From contig NW_019773992.1 in the NCBI RefSeq assembly GCF_001039355.2, positions 384,482 through 448,481 of the forward strand: a stretch of DNA of 64,000 nucleotides. Reading direction: 5' to 3'. The first letter of the stretch is position 1. Every line of letters starts with the position of its first letter. This document shows positions 49,501 through 59,184 of the stretch, in pieces. Position numbers and translations under genes: made by a program. The DNA comes from Lingula anatina (taxonomy: Eukaryota > Brachiopoda > Lingulata > Lingulida > Lingulidae). The notes beneath the pieces were generated by a model. That model saw only the letters and a program-made list of their open reading frames with translations, was not told the origin of the DNA and searched no databases.

Positions 49501-49645
49501 CAATAATTTTGTTATTCTTCACTGTTCATTGTTCAACAAAAGAGAACACCAATGAATGAAAAAAAATCATTAAAAGTTCACCAAACTTACTTTTAATCCC
49601 CCTGGTCCTACGACTTGGCAAAGGAGGGGATATGATGGACAGCAT
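30739..49645 (-). CDS. ETS1/2: ETS1/ETS2-type transcription factor (Pointed orthologue) with PNT and ETS domains
   Basis: Exons on the - strand: 49591-49645 (candidate start [18 protein letters not shown]), 45963-46082, 42101-42304, 41639-41722, 40353-40487, 36663-36866, 35676-35954 (again at 33650-33928) and the ETS exon 31187-31530 (again at 30739-31082). Every internal junction is phase 1. The exon at 45963-46082 carries the ERK target motif [20 protein letters not shown], matching Thr38 of ETS1. Exon 42101-42304 is the PNT/SAM domain ([29 protein letters not shown]). The ETS domain has [40 protein letters not shown] and [20 protein letters not shown], flanked by the [12 protein letters not shown] inhibitory-helix region. 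Tail: [12 protein letters not shown]. It is a nuclear activator downstream of RTK/Ras/ERK that binds GGAA sites. Counting each duplicated exon once, the protein is about 460 residues; the N-terminal exon is the least certain. Confidence 0.92.
31145..31591 (+). repeat. ETS exon block, copy B (447 bp, abuts N)
   Basis: Direct duplicate of copy A on the other side of the N at 31144. Its ETS exon (31187-31530) is the one correctly spaced from the upstream intron, so I take it as part of the contiguous gene; either copy could be the true one. Confidence 0.9.
31656..31830. mobile_element. 175-bp hAT-like MITE in ETS intron
   Basis: It starts CAGGCACGTAGC and ends in inverted CAGGCCTGTAGC, with inner inverted GGGGGGTTC/GAACC blocks and a C-run near 31805-31816. 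TTAAACA occurs at both flanks (31651-31657 overlapping the end, and 31831-31837), close to the 8-bp hAT target size. It splits a local AT-rich tandem repeat of about 70 bp (31548-31910). Confidence 0.65.
32388..34427 (+). repeat. 2.04-kb block with ETS1/2 exon, copy A
   Basis: Direct duplicate of 34429-36455 across the N at 34428. It contains exon 33650-33928, whose peptide ([19 protein letters not shown] onward) is identical to that in copy B despite silent changes such as CAG/CAA. The (AG)n run is 61 nt here (32507-32567) and 37 nt in copy B. This is the pattern of two alleles. Confidence 0.92.
34429..36455 (+). repeat. 2.04-kb block with ETS1/2 exon, copy B
   Basis: Second copy of the block, with exon 35676-35954 and a shorter (AG)n at 34545-34581. 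It runs without a break into the upstream intron, so it is the copy contiguous with the rest of the gene. Confidence 0.92.
36943..37240 (-). promoter_or_regulatory. Candidate internal promoter and leader exon of a PNT-less ETS1/2 isoform
   Basis: The sequence is richer in CpG than the surrounding introns. On the - strand a perfect CArG box CCATATATGG (37227-37236) is followed about 17 nt on by TATATATGAG (37201-37210 region), then about 230 nt without a usable ATG (the only one reads ATG TGA), then a donor CGAG|GTAACA at 36943. Splicing to the exon at 36663-36866 would make the in-frame MHTLNQMSG the first start, giving a protein with the ETS domain but no PNT domain. This layout mirrors the two-promoter plan known for Drosophila pointed. 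Promoter activity itself is inferred. Confidence 0.4.
37440..40352. other. ETS1/2 intron, no further exon recognised
   Basis: AT-rich intron with a G-run at about 38330-38348 and a T-run near 39268. I looked for phase-1 exons between 36866 and 40353 and saw none with coding-like content. Confidence 0.45.
40353..40487 (-). CDS. ETS1/2: ETS1/2 exon encoding polyQ and polyP
   Basis: A 135-nt, phase 1 to phase 1 exon whose 45 residues are almost only Q, P, A, T, S and G, including runs of eight Q and five P. The Q run is mostly CAA (GTT on the + strand). It lies between the PNT and ETS domains. Because its length is a multiple of three and phases match, it can be skipped without a frameshift. 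Confidence 0.8.
42101..42304 (-). CDS. ETS1/2: ETS1/2 exon encoding the PNT (SAM-type) domain
   Basis: A 204-nt exon with acceptor CATTCAG and donor AAAG|GTATAG. It encodes [20 protein letters not shown] followed by [20 protein letters not shown], closely matching the ETS1 PNT core. This domain is the ERK docking and coactivator (CBP) binding module in ETS1/2. Confidence 0.92.
44719..44933 (-). mobile_element. 215-bp PIF/Harbinger-like MITE, copy 3 (ETS intron)
   Basis: Inverted relative to copies 1 and 2, again 215 bp, more diverged (roughly 88-90% by eye). It starts GGCTGTATTCCCACAGC and ends GGAAATGGGGTC, flanked by TAA at 44716-44718 and 44934-44936. It lies in the intron between the ETS1/2 exons at 42101-42304 and 45963-46082. 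Confidence 0.85.
46083..49590. other. First ETS1/2 intron
   Basis: No coding exon is recognised between the candidate start exon and the ERK-site exon. It contains TIR-family copy 4 (48919-49180) and an A/T-rich stretch. Alternative 5' exons, common in ETS1 genes, could be hidden here or further upstream. Confidence 0.45.
48919..49180. mobile_element. TIR element (GGTAATnACT family), copy 4
   Basis: It starts ATGGTAACGACTCGATC and ends, in inverted form, with ATGGCTATGACTGGATC. It shares AGCAACAAAATTAAAAAGC and ACAGAAATACAATTTT with copies 1-3 and carries an internal G-run (about 48944-48955). Confidence 0.6.
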
Positions 49646-52347
49646 GTTAGTAGCAGTCTTAACTGTCCCATACAGTAGTAACTGAGGAAATCACTAGGAC
49701 GCCAGAGATAGCATATAAAACTCTTCAACACAAATCGCCTCCAAGGTGGAATACTCCTACTCACGACTGATCTCCCTGCCTCAAATAGTAAGCCAAGTTA
49801 GGTATGTGTATATAGTACCCAAAGAAAGAACTCCAGTTCCAAATCCCGTGACCAGCTTATTCTTAAGCAAATGTCTTCCACATCCAATTTCCTTGGTTCT
49901 GCCTATCTGTTCAAATCTTTCCTTCCTGAACATTTAAAAACTCATTAAAGCGGTGTCCCTGTTTATCCAATCAGATTCAGTCTCATTCCCTTAAAATTAA
50001 GTATCTTTTCTCCTTCCAGCCAGGGCCGTTACTACCAGATACAGTGGGNAAATAGCACCGGATTTTTTTACTTAGGAGGAAGAGATATAACACCTGGCAG
50101 TCGCTGGCAAAATAAAAGGGGAAAGAGAGCAAGAGATAGACAATTAAAGGTTAACATGCGCAAACAACCTCAGTTAACAACAAAGACATGCATAAGAAAT
50201 GCCAAAGAAAACCAGAACGATGGAAACTCATGGCTTCCAAAGTTTACTATAAATTATCACTAAGAACCACCGTAATGCAGCCTGGTTTCAAAGGGAATGT
50301 CTTTTTTGCCAATCGGGACAAAGGCATTTTCAAAGCGATAGAGAAAATGCATTTTATTTTAGCAATAACAAATTTCATATCTTCTAAGAAAAAGCCGTTT
50401 CCTTTTCCTCTCAAAGCAATATCCGCCTGCTGAGTTTTGCAAACATCGTGAATAAAAAAAAAAACACACGTTTAATCCAGGGAAAGGGGGGGGGGTTAAG
50501 CAAAGATTATTTTTAATACAATTTTTAGCATTATCTTTGCTGAACATTCTAAATTTTCAATGGAAACAAATAAAACAATCATATATACACGAAATATCGT
50601 GAGAAAGACAAGTCCATAAGCTGCACATGTGTATCCTGAATTTCAGAGATGACTTGAAACTACCATCCATTACTCTCTGATATCAGGGGCCTCTTAAATA
50701 GTATCTAAAATTAAAATATAAGCTCCTTTAAAAATACACACAATCAGCTCTGTAACTACCCTGCCCCTACCCCTGAAACGGTGGCTCAGCAGCAGAGGAG
50801 GAGGATTGTGGGGTGGGGTATAACCACCTAGCTGAGCATCTACAGTAAGCCTGGGGCCATGCTTGACTTGCATTATGTAGAATAGACATGGATGTGCGCT
50901 ACTCAGCACCTACTAGATGTGAAATCGCCCCCACTGACAAATACAAAGGTTAAGTCTAGCGGGGAACACGTTCCTGTTAATTACGTGAAATCGCACAGGG
51001 TGAGATACAATAATTTTGTAACAGACTACTACCGCACCTTGTGGGCAGTGAGTAACCATCCACTACCAACACGTTGCTGTCAAATCTAGTTAATGGAAAC
51101 TGACCTACGTCGTCATGGTGCCTTGGCTATCTCCAGTAACTGGTAGTGTAGGTAGTCTCTTCAGTGAATTTGAGCTATATAAGTTTTTGTAAATAACACT
51201 AAAACGCATGTTATTATATTGCCATTTTTTCAGAAATCGTGTCCTTTTTATAGAATTAAGTTTCAAGTTTATTGAGCAATTAATGCAGATTCAGTTACAT
51301 TTTCAGTCCCTCTGCAATGCATAATTTTCGAAATATCCAATACATTTACGTGCAATGATATGGCATGCATAAACATTAACGTACTTCGGGCTCTTGTTAT
51401 TAAGCAGTTTTCATATATATAAGGTTTAAAACAATGACAAAACCGTATGTGATATCTGGCGATAAAATCTTTTACAGAAGTCACTTTCATTCGACACAGA
51501 TAATCTGCCATAATCTCTTCAACAATAAATCGCAACTTTAAATAGCTTAAAATCACTGGAATCATCTCCTTGCACCAGGCGCGTTTTCCTGGTGCAGCAT
51601 CCTGTCACAGAAGTTCTCACATAAGATTGTCAATTAGCGTCAGTTTTCCAAGTTGGTTCCTGGAAATGTCCAGGAAAAAACAGCCACAAAGAACAATGCA
51701 TGTGAAGGGTAATTATCAGAACGCCGATTGCATATTCCGAGGGAATCGATCGTAAGCACGACGGTAAACTCCACAAACATTAAAAGGGACAAATTATGCG
51801 ACACGACTTCAAAGAGTTAAGAGCAAACGAGCCAAGACGTGCTGGCTGCTGCATGATAATGGTTAAGTGGAATGCTATATTACAGATGTGTTATCAGACG
51901 CTTGCCTGGAAACGATTGGCCGATCATATGTCTGTAAAAGTCGACAACGCGTCTCTGACAGAGAACCCTGATTTGTTATCTCAGTTGGTAATGTAATATA
52001 AGGCTTGTCTTGAGTTTGGTGGTATGTTTCTCGTGCGCGCACACGTGATACTGGATCTACAGCCATAGGGTTAGGGTACATTTTATGCATTTAGATACGT
52101 CGTACAAGTCGTACATTTTGACTGAAATCAGTTACCTTGGAGAGACGTAAACATCGCTTTAACAAGAAAAAACTTTCTCAAATTCCAGGTGCACTGAACG
52201 CCCTCAGCATCATCTAACTTTCAGTCAGAAATTCTTGAAAATGTGTTTTGTTTATCAAATAGTCCTTGTCACATACGGACAAAGATGTTTTTTAAGTAAA
52301 ATAATACCGTACTGCTCTTTTATTTGGTTGACTGGTGTTTCTTTTTT

Positions 52348-52424
<77 letters not shown>

Positions 52425-53000
52425 GTCTGGACTTTTGCCAGCAATAAGTGCTCGTCAGAAATGTATAATGATGCAGTTATACTATGCAACTCGCTATTTA
52501 TAAATCAAACCCCGTCTTTTTCCTTGTTCATCCATCTCCAAGGGTTTTCACAGACATTGACATCCAGAATGCGTGCTGCGTGGGTAATTCTAAGCAATTG
52601 GAACTCAGTGCGATTTCTCTGAAAACAAAGCTTTCATAAGTGATACACAACCACGCTTACCCCGTACTAATCAAACTAAGATTACTGAGAGAATTTGTTC
52701 TAAAATAACCGATAGATAGACAAGTTAATGAATGAAGCAATGTAAAATGAAGTGAAATAAAAAATAAATAAAATAGAATACATCAAACATGTAGGTAAAC
52801 AGGGATAAAAAGAATTACTGTAACAGTGACTTAAATTGGTACTACTGAGTAGATTGTCTGCGTCAGCCAAGTACATCGTCAAAGTGCAGTAGCAGCAAAG
52901 GGGAGTTACAGGTAACAACGACAAATAGATTGATGTGCATCTTTATTGATGTTCTTTAAAGCATTCCACATGTGTATTTTATGTTATATATATATATATA
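49646..53000. other. 5' flank of ETS1/2, no gene recognised
   Basis: An in-frame TGA precedes the candidate start codon, consistent with 5' UTR just above 49645. An N lies at 50049 without flanking duplication. A (GT)n(GA)n compound microsatellite lies at about 52351-52425 and a (TA)n run at 52985-53000. No coding exon is seen. Confidence 0.45.
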
Positions 53001-53584
53001 TGTAACCCCGGTTGGTTACTTAATTCTGAGCGAGTAACTAACTTGAAAACACCGAAGACATCAATGGAATCTCATGAAGATCTTTATTTGTTGACGGGCT
53101 ACAATCTGGCACGCAGGCAGGGACAGTCACGACGATCTCCCGGGGTCTCTCTCTCACTAACTGAGAAGCCCTCATTTTATAGGGAATCGTTCTAAGTCCT
53201 GCGTGCCCAATAACTATTACTAAATGTGTGTAATTTATAGGAATAATAAAGGAACTAAATGTAACATACGTAATTTTAATTAAAATAGGAAGTATGATAA
53301 AACTAAATGCAGGGNCTACAATCTGGCACGCAGGCAGGGACAGTCACGACGATCTCCCGGGGTCTCTTTCCCACTAACTGAGAAGCCCTCATTTTATAGG
53401 GAATCGCTCTAAGTCCTGCGTGTCCAATCACTATCACTAAATGTGTGTAATTTATAGGAATAATAAGGGAACTAAAGGTAACATACGTGATTAATAGGAA
53501 GTATCAGAAAACTAAATACAGGGACTATATTACATTTCATAGTAGCCCTGAACACGGATATGTTCTCCGGGTAGGAAGGTTACA
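53001..53584 (-). mobile_element. Probable solo LTR (retrotransposon), with internal assembly duplication
   Basis: The ends are TGTAACC...GGTTACA inverted. Read on the - strand it has a TATA box (CTATAAAATGAGGG, at 53392-53398 and again at 53175-53181) and downstream an AATAAA (53083-53088), in the order of an LTR (U3, R, U5). The stretch 53099-53314 is repeated at 53316-53523 across the N at 53315, so the true LTR is about 370 bp. No tRNA primer-binding site or polypurine tract is evident beside it and no clean target duplication is seen. Confidence 0.55.
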
Positions 53585-56500
53585 TAACGCTCGGACCTGG
53601 GAATGGCCTCAACTGAAATTTCCCCAGGTGTAGTGACTGTTTTTGGTGGAAGAGATCAAAAGAGCGAAATGACTATAATGAGGCCAAAGTATTTCTACAA
53701 TTTTAGAGTCGGCACCGGGTTTCCATTTTCTGTCATCTGAAAGGGGTGTATCTTCAATTACTTAAATAAATTACTCTACTGAGATATTTGTTTCTAATTT
53801 TGGTTTCTCTTCCGTGATTGAAAATGTGATTTAAAGGCAGAGACAAATTGTATAACACTACCGTGTTATAATAAGTAGCTGACTTTTCTTTTCTCTCACC
53901 TTAATCACATATTCTGCTTTTCTCTCTCTATCTGCACATTCCCCTTGCCTCCCAATTTACAGAACCTCACAAACTGTGAATAAAGCTCAAGCACATATGC
54001 ATGACTTCCATACATTTAAACATAAGGCCTTTCAGAGAGAAAATCTTAACTATAACCAAGAACAAATTTGGAGGGGGAAAATGAGAAATTAATCATTTCA
54101 ATCAGTGAGAACATTAGATATCATGTAGTGTCTCCATGTGGTCCCAATACTGACAAATAAACTTCGCATACAGCTAGTGCATAAAGTAGACGTCTTTTTT
54201 TTTCTTTTCTTTTTTTTTGCCCATTATTGAAAAACTGGCATGTCCAAAGGATAAAAGAAACAAGCACACATCATCATTATCAGAATAGAGCTTTACTGCT
54301 TGCTTGACTTTAATTAATTTTCAGGTCAATAACAGAGTGGCTCTTTGACCTCCGCTGCAAAAACATCGTCGTACTCATTCACCTGACCTATTGCCTTGAA
54401 CAATAATATTACCCACGGTGCATTGGGTGTATGTAAACGCCAACCAGTGGCCTGCACCGCCCAACACAGTGGGGCGAGTGTTAAAAAAAAGCGCACAGCA
54501 CTTAGTGTCAAAGCTGCTCAAAATGAAGGCAGTGTTTCAGACGTGTCTGGGGTCCCAGCTACCTTTATTTTATTACTGGTGGGACATTTTAGAATTATCA
54601 ATCACATGTCACAGGAGATGCATGCAGATTGCTCTGTGGATTTATTTTTTCAGTCATTGCAGAAAAAAATGAAAAAAAAAGTGAATTTTATACGAAAGTA
54701 CATCTTTGAATAGCCTTTTATCATTTTTCTTATAATATTTAACTTCATGGAAAAAAACTTACCAGAACAAAATAATGATGACTTAAGTACTTACCTAAAA
54801 AATTCCAATGCATCTTTAAATTTTTTGTTTTACAATTGTCTTCTTTCTTACAGGTAATCATTCCAAAAATTAAATTATATATGAAATAGTCTTGTGACAT
54901 CATCATAATATAAACAAATCAAACCAAAGCATGTATTTTTGAAAATTTAATACAATAACACTGTAGCGTGTATCTAGAAGGATGTCAGCCTACACCTGAA
55001 ACGTGGAAGTTCATCTTACATTTGTGAATTTGACCTCTTGACTAGTTCTGCATACAAAAGTTGTCCCACAACAGAGCTAATAGTTCCATGTCAAAAACTA
55101 CTGGCAGATCTAGAATTTCAAGAAGTAAAGTCTTTTTCTCAGTATTTCCTTAATCCTTGGATAAGGCATGTCTTGCTATAAATGGTTTGTCTTAAATTAA
55201 AGATGCGTGTTTAGCAAGTTTTAACATCAAAACATTGTCAGAAAAAAAGCTGCCTGACAGATTAATTCCATAGGGGGAAGGGAGGGGTGGTGTCTACAAA
55301 TTAATTTTTTGTTGTGTAAAAAAACTGATTTACATTATTTAATTTACGTATTGTTAGAAAATCAACCATAAAAACTGAAAGTAACTGAAGTACAAGTTGC
55401 CACTTTTTTCTTTTTACGTGAGTACGATTCCTCAAAGTGAGGACACAATGGTAAGTTCCTTCCTTTGTTCTACCTGAGAATGAACACCTCATTAAGCATT
55501 ATGTTGATCCTCAACAGGGGGTATAGCCAGTGGGCAGGGAGGAAGTGGACATACTCCCCACTGCCAGCAAGTCAATACATGACAGTTTATCAAGGAGGCA
55601 GTAGAACAACAGGTGACTTTTCTTTTTTTTTTGACTAGGGTTTTAATGTTTTTAATACGAAAAGCTTACATTTCTTCTATCAATATTTCTCTCTCACCAC
55701 TACTTTTTTTTTTTTTGCTAGTTATTATTTTTTTTAACAATGTTTATTCAAAAGAAATGGAGGCAAAGAGCTAAAAGCATTAGATGCTAGTTATTTGCTA
55801 GTTATGTTTTGGTCTCTTCATCTTAACCCCTTCCACACATTCCAAACTTTTCACACTTTTTCCTCCATATTGTTTCAAATTCAATAAAGATTTAAAAGTT
55901 TGCCCCCCCCCCCCTAGTCTGTGCAACAGAGCTAAAAAAAAAAAAACTTCTTTATCTGACTCCTTTGGTTAGTCACTTAGTCTGTGATGGCTCCTTTTCC
56001 CCCAAACTATTCAGTACAGAAGACTTACATGACAATTACAAAACATCTACATAGCACCATTAAATGTCTCCATCATAAGAAAAGACCCCATGGTACCAAA
56101 GGGCAGGCAGACAAACAGACAAACACAGATCCAATTACCTTTTGCTTCCTTGTTAAGTACATTTTAACTTCTTTTTTAAGGTACTACATGGAATTTAGGG
56201 CCCAAAACATGTACCTGTGCGATTATATGCTACACATCCTGATTTGAAGGCCCCTGTGTTTAATACTTGGGCCCCTAACATGGATAACTCTTACGTACTG
56301 TGGTCTCTGCCAATAAAGTTGACACTCACTTTTGACAAACACTGGGCATGATGTCTATAAACCAGGTCAATTTTCAATCAGAAAAACATTCTGCACCGAC
56401 AGATCACAGCCTTTGTAACTTACGTATTTAAAAGTATGTTCAATTCAAGCAAACACCCTAGCATGGACTTTTTTTCTGTCCTGAAAGGGAGTTGCTCAAA

Positions 56501-58056
56501 ATAGCGCTTAGAAGTTTTCTGATATGTAGAAAAGTGCATTAAGAACAAGTAGCTCTGAGAACCAACAGAATCGCAGGCTATATATGGCCAACTCCCTAAA
56601 AATGAGGATGTTAATGCCCTAATGCTTGGCCTCCGCCTCCACAGGCCTCGTCGCTGCAGGGGCCTAGCAATTAAACCCCTTGTCTAGATTTCGTCCTATT
56701 AATGCTGTGTCCTATTATTAGTGTCTTGGAAATGTTTTTTCACTGGATATAAAGTTTGTTTCTGTTGTCATAGCAACACTACCAGCTGATAATTCAGAAA
56801 GTGACATCTTTCCAGACACCTTACTTACATGAAAAGAGTGTAAATTCTCTCGTAGTTCTGAGACCGGTTTTATAAAGGTTTCCCCATTTAACACCTTCTA
56901 GTTACGCTGCCTGCTCATTAAGTCATTATAATGTAAGGAGGCATTTTGGGTGTGTCACCATTATATTACATTTGTTCCTACTTGCACAAAGTCTGCTTAC
57001 TGCACTTAATAGAGCAACAAGCACCATAGTACCTCTAGTGTGCCGTTCTAGGACCTAAATATTATAAAATAGCATTTAATTAATACCTTTTTTTTTAGAG
57101 TGACTGTTACACCTTTTTTTTTCATTCTTGTGGCATGGATATCAAACATTTCATAATTTACTTCCATTTCACCTACAGTATATAAAATCTAAATAAGATT
57201 AGCAGTGCTATGAATTCACTGATAAATCATCATAAATATCTGTGCTTGTCCATCTATGAAACTGAGAGCATGAATGGAAAATACAATATCAAAATTGTCA
57301 AAGAAGATGTAATGTATTATGACCAGATAGACTCAATGGTCATAGCTAGAGTTGTCTCACATATATAACATAAATAAGTATATAGCCACGAGGCCCTAAA
57401 GACTGAGGTTGTAAAGATACTGGGATAATGAACTTTATGAATATATTAAATCCTACATGGTCTTTATGCCACTACCGTTCATCATCCATTTCCTTTACTT
57501 CTAGTTCATACACATCTGGTATCTGGTGCTACCATACTGTTAGTNTGATGACGCTAGGAATCCCTCATGTGGGCCCACTAGTATGTAAATCATCTAATTT
57601 CGAATTTGGTACTGATAATTACCATGAACATGTGTGCGTGTCACCGAACGCACGGAGAATCTCGAGCGCCCGAACTGTTATCTTCATGTCGCAAATACGT
57701 GTTTAAGGTGCATGAGCGCGAAACTGTAACATTAATCTTTGAAGAACTTGTCTAATTAAACTTTATCGCAATTTTCATATGAATACATAGCATGTGGAAT
57801 AGATGCTAAAGAGACGGCAATTGTTTCTTAATCACTGCTATAATAAGTTCGTGACGTACCGCTGATTACCGTATGACCAGGAAAATCAGTAGGGGTAGAA
57901 TAAACCATGATATAACAGGTTTAAAATATCACATTGAAATAGCTGGGACCGTTAGACTCGAAATAGGTCTACGTAGAATAATAACCATGCCTAATGAAGG
58001 GACTTATCTTTTGCGACTTTTCCCACTGAGGGTTTTATGGATATGGAATTCTCTGA
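53585..58056. other. Gene-free AT-rich interval
   Basis: I recognise no exons. At 53849-53872 lies a 24-nt near-palindrome that recurs at 59161-59184. A partial relative of the 278-bp MITE lies near 56575-56685 (shared CCTAGCAATTAAACC). An N is at 57545. A somewhat GC-richer stretch at 54330-54560 has no recognisable function. Confidence 0.45.
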
Positions 58057-59160
58057 TCAAGGAATGCGCAACGTTAAAGTGAGCTCCCAAGTTGGGGTAT
58101 ATCCTTTCCACTTTACTAAGTAATGTTTGACACCGCGTATGTTTTTACACTTCAATAGCTTTTCAACATCGAACCATTCATCGGGCACTGGGGGTGGCTC
58201 ATCAGCTGGTGGTGCCGGGGCCGGGTCAGCCTGATTGGGAATGGGTAACGGCTGTTGTGGTCTCAAAGGGCGATCTTGGGGATCTTTGTACAATTTCAAC
58301 CGATTGGCATGAATGGGTGACGGGTGCGCTTTGTTATTTTTGCAGTCACGCAACAGAAACGTATAACTGGACACTCTGTCTGTTATGTAGTAAGGTCCTA
58401 CAAATTTGGAAGTCAATTTTGGGCTCTTTCCTGGTTTGACACGCGACCATTTCAACAACACTCTGTCTCCTATATGAAAAGGGGGCGGAGTTGCTGTTCG
58501 GTCAAAATTACGCGTGTATTTTCCTTGTGCGCGCAATCTATTGTCATGGGCTATCTTTCGTGCTGTTTCCAAATTTCTTTGAATGTTGTCAATGTAATCT
58601 TCTACGGAGGAAGGCAAGTGATCTGGAGGTTTCAGAATGGACTCAAGGGGGGTGTTCATTTCTCTCCCAAACATTAAATGAAATGGGGAAAACTCGGTCG
58701 ATTCTGTAGCTGGCGTTGCTCTGAGAGCCATCATAACTCCGGGAAGAATGGAAGGCCAGTTATCCTGGGCTTCATTGCAATAAATTCTAAGGGATTGCGC
58801 AATGGATTGATTGTTTCTTTCAACGACTGCGTTTGAGGCCGGGTGATAGGCTGAGGTTAGTGAACGTTTGACATGAAACAGGTCACTCAATGTCTGGATC
58901 AACAGGGACGTAAAATTCCGACCTCTATCGGACACAATCACTCGGGGTGCTCCAAAACGACAAAAGATTTCAGAGTACAAAACGTGAGCTATTTCCTCAG
59001 CAGTTTGAGTTCTGAGAGGGAACGCTTCTGGCCAAGCTGAGAAAGAACATACCACTAAAAGAATATACTTGTAACCTTCTTTTGATTTGGGTAAGGGACC
59101 CAGTATGTCCATATGTAGTCTGTCCCACACACCTACAATGGGAAGGGGTTGTAACGGAGC
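58057..59160 (-). pseudogene. Truncated Ty3/gypsy (chromovirus-type) integrase fragment with chromodomain remnant
   Basis: The frame is open from 59160 to a stop at 58057, with coding sequence ending near 58078. It shows the integrase core with HMDILGP (first Asp), VSDRGRNF (second Asp) and VVERNNQS (Glu), spaced DD35E. A GPY-type module (SKFVGPYYITDR) follows, then a Pro-rich linker and a C-terminal chromodomain (EWFDVEKLL, HYLVKWKGYTP). The chromodomain is cut short: residues between GYTP and the conserved TWE are missing and a foreign tail follows. Zinc finger, RT, RNase H, protease and Gag are absent upstream, so the copy cannot move by itself. Integrase inserts element cDNA and the chromodomain guides target choice; here both are relics. 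Confidence 0.9.
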
Positions 59161-59184
59161 TGTATAACACTACCGTGTTATAAT
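59161..59184. repeat. 24-nt near-palindrome shared with 53849-53872
   Basis: Arms TATAACAC and GTGTTATA around TACC. The identical 24-nt sequence lies at 53849-53872 with unrelated flanks. It abuts the broken upstream end of the integrase fragment. The inner CACTA is the terminal motif of one transposon superfamily, but this alone is not evidence. Confidence 0.6.
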
